A stretch of DNA of 64,000 nt from Dendrocalamus latiflorus (Eukaryota; Streptophyta; Magnoliopsida; Poales; Poaceae). The notes under the pieces are model-generated. The model was not told the origin of the DNA and searched no databases. It worked only from the letters and a program-made list of their open reading frames with translations. The translations under genes were made by a program, and so were the position numbers. Below, one piece after another: positions 32,651-45,305 of the stretch. The stretch's first letter is position 1, and each line of letters opens with the position of its first letter. The stretch is taken from assembly GCA_017311315.1 (NCBI GenBank), contig CM029610.1, positions 11,422,728-11,486,727 of the forward strand. Reading direction: 5' to 3'.

Positions 32651-34470
32651 CCAGTGACATCAACCCAACGATGGAGTAGTGTGATATTTTTTTATTCGGT
32701 CATTCAACTTGTATGTATGGACGCTTAATAAGGTTATTATTTTGACATTTTGAGTCATGAGCCGTTAATGTTGCCAACGAATTACCCTCGGCTACGGTTT
32801 CTGGCTTCCGCTTGTTGACTTTTGGTTAAAATATACTATAGCGACTATTAATTTTTTTGAGTCATTCAATTAAAAATAAAAAAAACATCATTATATCTCT
32901 ACGGACAATGAAAAAAATAAAAAGGCTAAAAAACCAAACGTGTTCTAAATAATTTCTAACTTTTAAAAGTCAAAACTCAGAAACCGAAGCCATTTGAAAC
33001 GGACATTAGCAACTGCAACCAAGCCATCCCTGCATTCTTTGCTATTATTCCCTTGGGATTGCTCCCCGGAATCAATGCCACCTTAGTAATCATGCGAAAA
33101 GTCCTCTATTTTCTAAAATTGCATATAGGTCCTTGATTTTTTATGAAAAGACCCTACCAGATAGCGCTTTTGCAAAAAGGCCCTTCACTTTTTCGAAATT
33201 ACGTGTAGATCCTTGATTTTTCAAAGAAGCCCTCCTTCTACATGATTAAGCCCTGTGCTTTTTCTGAAATGACGTATGGGTCCTCCATTTTTTTTTCCAA
33301 AAAAGCCCTTCATTTTCTCGAAAATATGTATGGTTCCGTGATTTTTCCAGAAAAGTCTCTTACAAATTATCGACTCTTGCTTCGATCTACGTGATAGCTA
33401 ACATGGTGTGACGTCGTGCTTCTGTAGCTAGTTTGTTGAAGAGCTTGCAGAATTGCCAATATCTAAGAAGAAAATGACAGATCAAAGAGTTGGTTCGTGT
33501 TGCTCCCTGACTAACATTTATTAGTTTGTTCGTGTTGCTCCCTGACTAACATTTATTATTCTTTTAGGACAATTCCACTTTTGCCCTTCCCAGCGAAAAA
33601 AGCAAAATAAAAGTTCATAATCTCACTATAAAAAACGTAAAGCATCACACATATGCTGACAGAATCCTTGAATATCAGAATTATCCACCTGCAGGCCGGG
33701 ACTACTGAAATATTGCATGGATAATATGTGCGCTTTTGCTAAAATGAAAAGCAGCTATGAAAACACAAACAAACCATTAACATAGAGCCAAACATTTCTT
33801 TTTCCTAAGTTGCACTGTGGGCTGTGGCATTTAAGAAATTATGTGGTTGGTGCAGGTTTTAAATGGAAGTTTGAATTCAGGCCCAGCGATTGGTTCAGAG
33901 TACGGAGGCGAGGCGAGGACCACGCACGACACGATGGTCGGTGTTCCAAATCTTATCTTCCGGACATAATTTAAGAGGGGTTTTATTCGGTCTAAAAGCT
34001 TCGATTTACAGCTGTAGCTCTTGATTTTTAGTTGTAAACGTATTGTAATAGTTGTTTGCTCTTTTAGAGATAAAAACATAAAAAACAGTTATATTATTAC
34101 AGACAATAAAGAATTAAAGAGAAAATAGCAAAAGTAGAAAAAAAGACAAAAAAAATTAATAGAAGGAAATGCAACGAAAAGGCGACGTCTGTCGCACAAA
34201 TGTCCTGTCGTCGTGGATTCGTGGTGTTACGTGTTTCAGCCGTACTTAAACAGTAGTACGCTCCCTTCCAACTTTGACAAAAGAGAAAGCACGTCGGCGG
34301 AGACGTGGCAGACGACGACGGATCACGCGGCGCGCGTACGCGTCCATGCTGCCAAACTCTCACGCGTCAGACGCGAATCGCGCAATTAACGGTGCCGCGC
34401 CGCAGTCACGGACGGTAGGCGGCCGCGATCCAGACCGCGCGTGCCGGCCGGCAGAGGTACGACGGCCCAC
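32651..34470. other. Intergenic upstream of the NCL gene
   Basis: AT-rich with no recognisable gene. It contains the degenerate repeat at 33090-33360 and two adjacent copies of a 38-bp sequence at about 33490-33560 (GTTCGTGTTGCTCCCTGAC landmark). Confidence 0.5.
33090..33360. repeat. Four loose tandem copies of a unit of about 70 bp
   Basis: Landmarks CCTTGATTTTT, AAAAGCCCT and TTCTCGAAAT(T/A) recur about every 65-75 bp with heavy drift. The copies are too diverged to assign exact edges. Confidence 0.6.
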
Positions 34471-34476
34471 CACGTG
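34471..34476 (+). promoter_or_regulatory. G-box in the NCL upstream region
   Basis: A palindromic CACGTG lies 103 bp upstream of the NCL start codon, in the context CCACCACGTGCAG. bZIP and bHLH factors bind such sites. Whether it works here is not shown. Confidence 0.4.
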
Positions 34477-34578
34477 CAGTCGTGTCAGCCGCGCGGCATC
34501 GGATCCCACCACCGCGTCCGCGCAACTTCATCTCCCCCACTACGCCGCCCCGGCCGCATCATTCCACTCTCGCTCACG

Positions 34579-37500
34579 ATGCCGCGGCAGCCGCGCCTCC
34601 TCATCCTCCTCCTCCTCGCCGTCCTCGCGCCCCTCCTCGCCCATGGCCGCCTCATCTCCGACGGCCTCCTCCCGGCGAACGCCAACGCCAACGCCTCCAT
34701 CCCGACCGTGCTCCGCCTCCCGTCGGCGGGGGAGCCAGCCCCGCCGGCCGGGGAGGAGGGCGCGTGCGAGATGACGTACGGGTTCCTGCCGTGCACCGAC
34801 ACGGCCGGGGGCAACCTCTTCCTCGCCCTGGCCTACGGCTTCCTCATGTTCAAGGCCGCCACCTACCTCTCCGCCGGCAGCGAGCTGCTGCTCGAGATCC
34901 TCGGCCCCGGGATCGTCGGCGGCCTCTTCCTCCCCATCCTCGGCGCGCTCCCCGACGCCATGCTCATCCTCGGTCAGTTCCTTGCTCCTCTTCTTTGTTT
35001 GATCGTGATGAGCCGTCGCATTTGCATCCGTGTGATGACTGATGAGATCCGCACCGGTGGTTATCACTCTTCAGTCTCTTCTTGGTTTCCGGATCGGTTG
35101 ACCGTTGGTGCTTCGATTTATTACTCCTTGCTGACTAGCTGATTCATTGAGTGATTTGACTATCAAGACAAATGATTTGACGGCTGTTCGGTGATACTTC
35201 GCTCGCTAAAGATGCAGCTCCATAAAACCAAAAACAAATGGGCATGAATTCTTCCTTCCTCTTGAATTCTCCTTTCCATCCTTGAATTCTACCCCTCTCA
35301 CTTGAAAAAAAATCCCTCCTTTAAAAATAAAGGGCTCTTGATCTATAATTCAAATGTCATAAATTTGGATGATAATTAGGAAGAAAATATCCGGGTGATA
35401 CTTAGACACTCCCAAACAAATATTGCAGCAAGCGGATAGTTTCACCAGTAAAAGTTGCAATTTTATGAAATTTACTCATTTATGTACGATTTCTCGCGGT
35501 AGGTTGTAGTTGAGTAGTTGAACTTTTGTTTAAGAAAAAACAAGAGTAGTTAAACTTTTGATAGTCGACACACGAGGAAAAGATGGTTATTTTGATGCTA
35601 TAAAGGTCATCTTTGGCACGGGCGGAGCTATGTGGTTGGGCCCGGTGTCACAGGACACCGGGTCCAAAATTTTTTTCTACAGGTATTAATATCTCTATTT
35701 CATACGTGAACCCCCTAATCTAAACTTAGTGCACCCGGTATTTTTTTGAAGCCAAACAAAAGGAATACTAGCAACCTAAATTTTTAGTAGCTAGCAGTAG
35801 TCCATGAGGAGTCTTCACTGTCCCACAACACACGAGGTCACTGCAACACCCAGCCCAAGAGAGAGGATCGCAATAGGTCATGGTGTCTATTTGATCAATC
35901 CTGAAGCATGTCACTTCGCACAACCCTCTACACCTGTTCATCTCATAAAGTCATGCAGAAGATGTGCATCACGCCCGCTACAGCCACACCCAATCAGACA
36001 GCAAATATTCACAAGAAAACGTGAGAAATCGATGCCACCGGTGGCCCTCGTTTGCCATTTGGCTACAGTGCCGCTTGGCCCTTATTGCCATCTTGAATTG
36101 TTGAACATACAAATATCTAATTGACATTTTCAATTATTTGATGATTATTCCATAAATGATAGACTTATTTGTTATGTGGAAAAAATAAGAATTATAGAAA
36201 ATTACCAATGATATTGTGGTTCATCGCTTTATGAATTTGAAAGAACACAAATACTAAAAAGTAATGTTTTTACTTATATTTGATCATTCTTTTTTTTTAC
36301 TTAAAAACTTTTTCTTTTTTATAGGCCAATGAGATCGGATGATGTATTTTACTAATGCTGAACAACTTTTTGTATGTGATTTCGTACTTAGTTAATTCAG
36401 TTTGCTGCAACTAACCAATATTATTATCAGGTTTATTTATTTTGGTAAGTATTTCGATTGTTACTTCTTTATTATCATATACTGCTATCGATCATATTGA
36501 AGTATTGATGCTAAAAATTATCGGACATATTACTATTAGGCATAATATTGATTGAAAATTATATATATTGTTATATATATGATGAAGTGGTGAACCCCGG
36601 TTATTTTTGTTGTAGTTCCGCCCCTGATCTTTGGACTGGTTCGAGTGAAAAAGTTTGCCATGTGCTTGAATTGATTATGCCGATGAAGTAATTGTCGAAA
36701 CTTAGTCGTGCAAGGGAAGCTTTCTTAGTATTCGATGGTGTATTCTGTTTTGCTTTTGGAGAAATAGTGTGATACCGCAACAGTGAGATGAGTACAACAT
36801 AGTAGAAAGTCTGTAGTTCTGTACTACTTTGGAAGTTGAGCATGATTTTGGCTTGCATATGCTTATATTATTATGGATCTGTTGGACCGCCCTTGAGGAG
36901 GGTACCAACGTAATACTCAACTACTAACTAATTTAGTCCTTTCTTGTTTTCCAGGCGATTTAAGCTTGCATACAGTACCTATTTTAGATCAAAATATCAT
37001 ATGTTTTTTCCACACTTGAACACAGACTTGAGTTGCCTGTACATGCAAAATACTTAATGTGTCGTTTTTTTGCATTTCAGTTTCTGGGCTCTCTGGAACT
37101 AAAGAGGTTGCTCAAAGTCAGGTTTTGATAGGAATGGGCCTGCTCGCGGGGTCAACGGTCATGCTTTTAACCCTACTCTGGGGATCTTGTGTTGTTGTTG
37201 GCAAATGCAATCTGTCGGAGAATTCAACTGCAATTGATTCCCAAGATACGAATGGCTTCAGTCTTTTTGGTATGTCAGATATTCACTGTCTTCTTTCTCA
37301 TTTTTATTTTTTGTTGTTGATATCGTTCCATCATGGAAACCAATTTTAATCACTAAAAACAAGGCCAGTCTGGGGTCTTACCTGGGAAAATGGCATTAAC
37401 TTCAGTTGACATCTGGACTTACAAACAAACTGTTGTAGCGATCTTACCTGATGATAGCTTGATACACTTAACTTTCGAGAATGTGATGCCCCACGTCACT

Positions 37501-40091
37501 CGAGAAGTTTAGATAGGGACTGTTGGCCTTCAGTTTGGATTCAAGGGTTTGGGGGAAATAATAGGCTTCATGAAACTTAAGGCATTTGTTTGTTATGCAA
37601 GCTAAAAAAATTCTGTTTTTTCTCAATCTGTTCTATCTGTACTAGAAATATGAAGTTTTTACATGGTATCACATTATGGCTGGTGGATGCTGTCTTTTTT
37701 TAAAAAAGCATAATCTAATTTGCATGGTTTGTACTGGTAGAAATATGATGCATTATAATATGATGCATTATATCCTTCTAATATTTTGCTAAATAACATT
37801 TCTATTGGTGTAGGCTCTGGTGTTTCAACTGATTTGCAAACCAGCTACGCAGCAAGAATCATGGCGATATCTGTTCTTCCCTTTATTATTGTTCAGATAC
37901 CAAAAATTTTTAAGCTCCATTCTGGCCATCGTTTAACAGTCCTGCTTGGGCTTATTGTTGCAGCTCTGCTTGTGCTTGCTTATTGCCTATATCAGGTATT
38001 GTACTGACCTCACGGGAAAATGTACTCTATATCTTGCCATCTTCTGCTTTTATCAACATTTTCCTCTAGTATTATTGCCTATGTAATTTTGTCTGAAAAG
38101 ATAAGCAATGTTCTTGCATCAAGACACTTGATGAAATCTTGAAGATGATGAGTTTGAACCAGAAGAAATGGTGCCTCTCCACCACCCAAATCCATATGAC
38201 TTTTCTCTAGACATTTCCATTTGGTCAGGATCTGAAATCTGGTGGCACATGTCTGTAGTGTTCATTTCCAGGTTGCTGGTTTTCCTGGGGAGAATTGTAC
38301 ACTACTTTAAGTTGATTACAATCGTATTTTTATCAATCTTGCTCCATTAAACAACACTTGTATCTTGTACAAACAGATCTTTCAGCCATGGATCCAGAGG
38401 AGAAGGTTAGAATGTGCAAGATTAAAGCATTTAATGTCTGGACTTCTGAGACACGCTCAGATGCATGCTTTTGGTCGCCTTCTTCATGATGATGGAACAC
38501 CAAATGTTCCTGTGATAGAGAAGTATGCCTCTGGCCCTCACCACATCTTTTAGCTGTATTTCTATTTCACAAAAGTTGCTCTTTTAATGAGACCCTAAAA
38601 TATGGCAGGTTATTTCACAAGATTGATCTGGACAATGATAAAAAGATAGAACGTGGCGAACTACAAGCTTTCATCATTGGTGTTAAATTTGAAGATATTG
38701 ACTTGGATAGTAGCATAGCTGTAGATCAAGTCATGGCTGACTTCGATACATCACAGAATTCTTACATTGAAAAGGGGGAGTTTGTTAATGGAATCTTGAG
38801 ATGGCTCGAAGAAGCTAAACGTGATGTTATTCCCTCTGGCGTCTACTCAAAAAAGTTTATGAATGATTTTCATATGGTAAGTTGTTTTAATCACATGTTT
38901 CTGGAGCTGTTTATGCACAAAGATAAATTGTAACATCCTACAATTTTGCAGAGAACAAGGGATGAACATATTCAGCTGCTTGACAAGGATAATGAAGATG
39001 GTGAAGCTATTGAAAATCCAACCTGGACCTGCTTTAAGGCAATTTTACTTTTACTTCTGGGAACTGCAGTGGCAGCAGCATTTGCGGATCCACTTGTTGA
39101 TGCTGTGCACAATTTTTCAAATGCTACAAGTATACCTTCTTTTTTTATTTCCTTCATTGCAATGCCCTTAGCTACTAATTCCAGTGAGGCGGTCTCAGCA
39201 ATAATATTTGCTAGCCGAAAGAAGCAGCGTACTTCGTCACTAACATTCTCTGAGGTATGTCAATTGGATACCCTACGTTTATTGTTGACTATCGGAGCAG
39301 CCCAGATAAATACCATCATTGTGGTTGATTTCTTAGTCTCAAAACTTTTTTCCTTTTTCTTTTAAACTTGCTTGTATTTAGTTCTCCTATATTGTTAACC
39401 TAGCTATTTGATCTATGTGCTAACCTTATATAATGCAATGTGCATTGTGGAAGAATTGAAGTTAGTTTTTTTTAAGAAGTTTAGTTTTTACAGGCTGCAG
39501 ACTTAGGAGGCCTTGGGTTTTTTATTAACACAAAATGACTACATGGATGGTACATCATAGTATCATATGGAATACCTTAGGAGTTTCCAGAATTTCAAAG
39601 TTTGGCCCTAGGACTGAACTGCCTTTTCGTCAACTTAATGTTCAACTACTAAAATAGCTTGTTAAGTGCCATTTCACAATTTCTTGTTGTTTGTTGTCCG
39701 TTCTTTCTGTGGCTCCCGCACGCAGTACCTTGTGGTAGAGTAGTATGATACTTCGCTTGCACCTCGAATTATGCAGCAGTTTGTGCAGTCACCAGATGTG
39801 TCAAAAAAGAATTCCATGTGATGCCATCTTCTTCAACTGCAGATCTATGGTGGAGTGACCATGAACAACACACTCTGCTTGGCCGTGTTCTTGGCTCTCG
39901 TTTACCTGAGGGGCTTAACATGGGATTTCTCGTCGGAGGTCCTTATCATTCTCCTCGTGTGCATCATAATGGGCCTCTTTACCAGTTTCCGGACCAAGTT
40001 CCCGCTGTGGACATGCTTCGTGGCCTATCTTCTGTACCCGTTATCGCTGATCATGGTCTACATCCTTGATTTCAAGTTTGGCTGGTCGTAA
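34579..40091 (+). CDS. NCL: NCL-type Na+/Ca2+ exchanger with EF-hands
   Basis: Seven exons (34579-34972, 37081-37269, 37814-37995, 38377-38522, 38609-38876, 38952-39254, 39843-40091) join in frame into 576 codons with GT-AG introns. Residues 1-22 form a signal peptide (LLILLLLAVLAPLL). The first exchanger repeat, about 100-135, reads GSELLLEILGPGIVGGLF then LPILGALPDAMLIL. Two EF-hands follow at 310-321 (DLDNDKKIERGE) and 350-361 (DTSQNSYIEKGE), with calcium ligands in place. The second exchanger repeat is at about 455-480 (FISFIAMPLATNSSEAVSA). About ten membrane segments flank the cytosolic EF-hand loop. In plants NCL proteins move Ca2+ against Na+ across vacuolar or plasma membranes and act in salt and calcium responses. 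Length and exon layout suit an intact gene. Confidence 0.93.
35617..36626. mobile_element. Non-autonomous hAT-like element in NCL intron 1
   Basis: The ends CACGGGCGGAGCTA and, inverted, CAGGGGCGGAACTA are flanked by an exact 8-bp duplication, ATCTTTGG (35609-35616 and 36627-36634). The 1,010-bp interior is AT-rich with no transposase. Confidence 0.87.
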
Positions 40092-40129
40092 GGCCTGCAA
40101 GATGGATACGTCTAATATATAGAGGAGAG

Positions 40130-40189
40130 CAGTATAAGCATGAACCACTCAGTATAAGCATGAACCACTCAGTATAAGCATGAACCACT
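40130..40189 (+). repeat. Three exact 20-bp tandem repeats in the NCL 3' region
   Basis: CAGTATAAGCATGAACCACT occurs three times head to tail with no difference, starting 38 bp after the NCL stop codon. It is probably within the 3' untranslated region. Confidence 0.95.
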
Positions 40190-40552
40190 CATCAGCTTCT
40201 TGTAAATCTATTCTATTGCCTGGGATGGATGCAGGCTACAGCTTTACATATTGCATATTTGTGGACAGGCACTAATAAGATGAGAGAACTCCGATTTACA
40301 CGCTGAAAGCACTGCATAATTTTGAAACACCCAGACCATACGGCTTCTTTGATCTAAGATGAACCCTATGCTTATGTTTCCAATTCCAATATCTTTTCAC
40401 ATAGGAGTGCGATGTAATCCATTTGCTATCGATATCTTTTCCCACAGTTGGAATTAGATCCTCTAATTTTCTTCTAATAGCCAACTAATACCGAGGTTTC
40501 AGAGCCTTTCTTCTTTATCTCGTTGCGTGAGTAGTTCTCTCTCTTCCTCGGG

Positions 40553-41079
40553 CAGGGCTATAAACGAGCCGAGCTTGAGCAAGCTTGACCTTTCAGGCTT
40601 GAGCTCGGTAGAAGCTCGAGCCGAGCTCGACCCGAGCTCGAGTTGGGGTCCGAGCCTGGACCTGGGATTGAGCTCGGCTCGACCTAAGTTCGAGTAGACT
40701 CGAGCTTGGCTTGTTGAAGCTCGATAACAATTAAAATAATTTATTATACATTATTTTTCAATAATAAGAAAATTTTAAGTTCGAGCTCGACTCTAGTAAG
40801 CTCGATAACAGCCAAAATAATTCAAATATACATTAATTTTCAACAATAAGAAAGCTCAAACTCGAGTTTAGCTCAAATAAGCTCGGTAAGAATTAATATG
40901 TATTACTATTTAAACTCGAATCGGGGCTCGCGAACTATTCGAGCTCGGCTCAGTGAAGCTCGCGAGCTCGAGATCAACCTCGAGTTCGGTTCGTTTAAAG
41001 TTCGAACCGAGCTCGAATCGAGTCGAGAACGAGCCGAACTCGAGTAGCTCGCAAGCTTCGAGCTTTTTTTACAGTCTTA
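40553..41079. mobile_element. hAT-like element rich in GAGCTCG
   Basis: The ends CAGGGCTATAAACGAGC and, inverted, TAAGACTGTAAAAAAAGC lie inside an exact 8-bp duplication, TCCTCGGG (40545-40552 and 41080-41087). The interior is packed with GAGCTCG and CGAGCTT motifs around an AT-rich middle. It is non-coding and lies about 460 bp downstream of NCL. Confidence 0.85.
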
Positions 41080-41087
41080 TCCTCGGG

Positions 41088-42037
41088 TGGCGATCTCGCT
41101 GTAGTTCTTGACTTATGATTGGATCTATATTTTTAGTACTTATTGTTATGTCTACATATTATGCTTTCTCTCCCTTTTTCGGAATTTTTTTTGAAAATCT
41201 CTTTTCGGTAATTATATTACTATATTTATGGATTTGCTTAGCTGTAGATGTAAATGTGGTGTTTAGATCTATTAGGTCGATAGATCTCAAGAAGATTCAT
41301 TTTAAGAAGTGCCAGTCTTTGCCAGTGGTGATTATGGTGATAGACCTGTGATAGGGGCGAAACTTGGAAAGGGCCGGTGTAGATTCGTAGGGTGAGAACT
41401 AACCTAGTATAAGAAGTGCTAATTGCTATTAGATCGATCTAGTCACAATTGCAGTAAGTGAATCTAGCCCAGGGGATGGAATCTAGCCCAGGGGATGATC
41501 TTAAGTAACTTAGATAGCATTGTGTTGTTTATTTTAGTTTATTTAATCATCTATTTGATCTTTGCTTTAGTTAGTGGTAATTTATTCAAAGTATTAATCT
41601 ATCCTTCGCTTCCCTATAGAATTCCATACCTTGCATTCTGAATTTGGATATTTTAATTTGTGCGTGTATCTAGCGTCTAACACTGATAATTGAAACTAGA
41701 ATTGATCCATGAATTGATGATTAATACTCTAATTAGTCTTTAAATTTTCAGTCAAGCAAAGCAAAACCATGCCCGGCTTAACTTGTAAACCGATGAGTAA
41801 AAAGGAACATCGAAGCACACTTCGTCACAGAAGTTAAGGCACGAATAAGTTTGCTGTTATATTCTTCTGATAAATCTGTAAGACTCAACGTGAGCCCAAG
41901 TTCAGAGACTTATAAAGTACTTACTCTGTTTGAAAACACCTGTCACTAGAAGAAATCAACGAATGGCTTCAAATGAACTATAAACACCGCGCAGATAGAG
42001 AGAAAGAGAGAGTACACCATGGAATCGATCTTTGGTA
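41088..42037. other. Intergenic, no gene seen
   Basis: AT-rich, with a short direct repeat of GAATCTAGCCCAGGGGAT at 41461-41498. A short plus-strand frame at 41115-41351 has hydrophobic runs but no recognisable motif. Confidence 0.4.
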
Positions 42038-42577
42038 TCAAGGCTGCACGCGCGCCGCGACACCCGCCGGCCACACGGCGACAGCGCCGGCGTCGACCGG
42101 AGACCGGCATATCGGGCACGTCGCATGCGAGCTAAGCCACATGTCGATGCAGCCCTCGTGGAACACGTGCAGGCACGCCGGCAGCCGCTTCACGGCCTCC
42201 CCTGGCCTCACCTCGCCGAGGCAGACCGAGCACTCGTCGCCCTCGCCCCCGCTCCTCTTCTCGTAAGCGTACGCGGGGAGGATCGCGTCGGCGGCCGCCC
42301 CAGAAGCGCGCGCCGTACCGCGCACGGAGGACGGCTCACGGTGGAGCGCAGCTATGACAACGGCCGTGCTCGTCTCCGGCCGCGCCGGTTCTTGATCCTG
42401 GAACCCTGCCGGCCTGGCGCCACGGCCGTCGCCGAGGTAGCGACGTGACCAATGGACGTAGAGGACGACGAGGATGAGGACGACGGCGGCGATGCCCCAG
42501 GAGGCGCCGGCGACGTACAGGAGGACGCAGGCGAGAACGGCGAGCGGGGTGATGGTGAGCGCGAGGTAGAGGAACAT
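42038..42577 (-). CDS. ATL-type RING-H2 protein, 179 aa
   Basis: This is a single-exon gene, as is usual for the ATL family of membrane-bound E3 ubiquitin ligases. Two hydrophobic segments lie at about 1-24 and 26-42. After a basic, disordered linker, the RING-H2 domain spans 116-158 in the pattern C-x2-C-x15-C-x-H-x2-H-x2-C-x10-C-x2-C (CSVCLGEV, CLHVFHEGC, CPICR). A tryptophan at 147 and a proline before the sixth ligand are typical E2-contact features. ATL proteins ubiquitinate targets at membranes, often in defence or stress signalling, but no substrate can be read from sequence. The ATG in context AACATGTTC is the first in frame. A related gene lies at 52699-53307 on the same strand. Confidence 0.9.
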   Translation of the reverse strand: MFLYLALTITPLAVLACVLLYVAGASWGIAAVVLILVVLYVHWSRRYLGDGRGARPAGFQDQEPARPETSTAVVIAALHREPSSVRGTARASGAAADAILPAYAYEKRSGGEGDECSVCLGEVRPGEAVKRLPACLHVFHEGCIDMWLSSHATCPICRSPVDAGAVAVWPAGVAARVQP

Positions 42578-42889
42578 GATGACTTTATGTTCCCCCTGTC
42601 CGAAGTGACATGGTATACGCGGTTGTTTGTGCGAGGGGTAAATGGCGCGGTTGATTAATTAGCGTTTAACATGGCGAGTCAGCAAGTCTACCTGCTGGCG
42701 ATGTCATCTGGTAGCGACAAGCCAGACCTAGGCAGCGGCGTACGCTGCCAGCAACTGAGGTGTCTCGACAGCCGTTGGATTCAACACAAGTCATTAGTGG
42801 CATTACGGATCAGATCCTAGAAAATGAATCTTAGAAAATAAAGTAGGCACACATACGTACGCTGCATGCCACTGCATATACCAATCAAA
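42578..42889. other. Upstream region of the first RING-H2 gene
   Basis: About 310 bp between the RING-H2 start and the CACTA terminus. It should contain the promoter, but I see no clear TATA box. Confidence 0.4.
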
Positions 42890-43209
42890 CACTACTACAC
42901 AAAAAGTTATCACAAACGATTCAAAAATATCATCATAGACGATTTCGTAAGCTGTCTGAGTTTATGAGTCAGTAATAATATGAGGTTATCATAGACAACT
43001 TTTAAACCGTTTATGATGCCGACTATCACAAACAGTTTGTAGTTGAAACCGTTTGTCATGTTGATATATCACAAACAATTTGTAGTTGAAACCGTCCCTG
43101 ATAAATCATATATCATAGATTGTTACGAGTTAATAACTATCTGTGATATTCTTTTTTGTTTCTAAATCTATTTCTGTTTGTTGTTAGCCTCAGGAAATGA
43201 TGCCATGCC

Positions 43210-44209
43210 CAGGGCCAGTCCTGGGATTTTAAGGACCCGGGACGAAACTAGAAATAGGGGCCCTAGTATAAATATCTAAATATAAATCTACACACACATA
43301 TATAATTTTACCAACAAACACTTAAAATGCGTTATGTATTAAAGAAAAATTCATATCAAAGAGTTCATAGATATTACCTTAAAATTTTCTTCTAACATTT
43401 CTAGATGCGAAGTCATTGATGATGGTATTGGTATCAATCTCATCCAATAATTTCTTCTCAATACATAAAGTTGTCAAACCGTTTAACCACTCTTGAGACA
43501 TTGTTGACCTTAAATGATTCTTCAACAATTTCAACTTTGAAAAGCTTCTTTCAGCTAATGCCACAGTCACAGGCATAGTAAATAAAATCCGATAAGCAAT
43601 AGAAATATTAGGATAACAATCCGCTTCTTTGACAAACTCAAAGATCTCTATAGCAGACATTGGTTTATCTGATAAAGTCAATTGCATAACACTTAACTCA
43701 GAAATTAGATCATTTAACTCAACATCAGATGAACCATCTAGAGAGAAAGTTTCTGCAAATTTTGTACAACATTCTTTTAATTTAGTTCGATCCAATGACT
43801 TCAATGTTGTTGAACTCATTAAAAATCCAAATATACTTCCGAATGTTTAGAGTTCTTGAAATCTATTTTTCAATGAATTGATTGCCATATCAACCATAAC
43901 AAAAAATAATTAACTTCAAATTCCTTCTCAGCTTGCAAAATTGCTTCATCACAATCAATTTCATCAAACTGTTTCTTCCTAAGAACACGTCGCTTAACTG
44001 GAAATGATGGCTCTACATTCATTTGAGCTGCAATATCTTTGGCAATGATCATACTCAAAGCAAACCCTTCATTCTATATATAAGTATTAAAGTATTTAAC
44101 CATGCCTTCTATTTGTTGCATGTATATACTCTACATAGTATATGGGGGGCCCCTGGATTTTAGGGGCCCGGGGCGGCCGCCCCTCTTGCCCCCCTCAGGG
44201 CCGGCCCTG
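43210..44209. mobile_element. hAT element with a transposase fragment, 1,000 bp
   Basis: The ends CAGGGCCAGTCCTGGG and, inverted, CAGGGCCGGCCCTGAG are flanked by an exact 8-bp duplication, GCCATGCC (43202-43209 and 44210-44217). It inserted into CACTA element B and encodes part of a hAT transposase on the minus strand. Confidence 0.9.
43379..44058 (-). pseudogene. hAT transposase, C-terminal dimerisation part
   Basis: A 146-codon minus-strand frame (43819-43379) ends in the hAT C-terminal dimerisation region: YRILFTMPVTVALAERSFSK, LRSTMSQEWLNGLTTLCIEK. A second short frame (44058-43870) may belong to the same protein. The catalytic core and zinc finger are missing, so it cannot be an active transposase. 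It resembles the TTF-type zinc finger hAT group. Confidence 0.85.
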
Positions 44210-45305
44210 GCCATGCCATCTGAAACAAGCAGATCAACATAGTACATATACATCCAATTCACATTCATTCATTTCAGAAACAAGAACATCTATTTCGCAA
44301 ATCAATTAACAGAAATGAAATAAATTATCCATCCACGAACATATACACATATAAATAATTAAGCACAATCTTATCCTAATAAAATTTATTCTACATTGTA
44401 GAACTCCTCATCTTCTTTTATAACTTTAGACATCAAGAAGTACGCACACTGTCCTCGAATATGTCTGACGTCTGTAAGATCGAGGAGGCCGACTAGAGGG
44501 GGGGTGAATAGGCGGTTTAAAAATTCTCTACAAATTAATACTAACAATTCAAGACCTATTCTATTTGCCTAAACCAAGTATACAATACGGAAGCTAAATT
44601 CAAGTTGGTTTAGCTCAAATAGCGCCTACAACAATTAAATTCGCCTAAGTGCACTAATAGTTCTAGTCTAGGTCAAGGTTTGCAATTCTAAATATACAAG
44701 CAATCAATTTAATTCTATGAATGTAAATTGCTTGAATATAAATGGAACACAAGAAAACAAACCACAATTGACACAATGATGTTTTACCGTGGTGTTCGGA
44801 GACTTGCCGGTCTCCCCTAATCCACGTTGAGGTTAGCCCGAACAAATCGGACCGGCTCCACAAATTAAGCCGAAACACCTCGTATCCACTAGTGGTAGCT
44901 CTTTCCCGCTCCGGGTAGGTGAGCTCCGACCTTCACAAGTTCGCCGGGTCTTCTCACAACCTTCTTGAGAAGATCACCGCGCACGACGCCTCCCATGCCG
45001 TCTAGGAGTCGGCAAACTCCAAGAGTAATAAGCCAAGTCCCTCACTTGACTCTCACCACGTGCAACGAATGCACAAGCTCACTTGGACACTAAGTCCACC
45101 TCTAGATGCAACACATGCACTCTAGATCACCTCTCCTCTCTCACAAAGTGCAACACATGCACAATTGAGTGGAGAGCCTCGCTCTAGCTCAAGAACAATG
45201 AAATGAGTCAAGCAACTACATCTCCAACCAGCCTTGAGGGGGTATTTATACCCCCACACACAAAAACTAGCCGTTGGAGTAAAGAGAGGCTGAAATCAGC
45301 CTGAG

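Noticed and set aside
34274..35067. Frames of 166 to 186 codons around NCL exon 1, on both strands
   Set aside because: The exchanger frame with its signal peptide and spliced continuation explains this interval; the others are compositional shadows.
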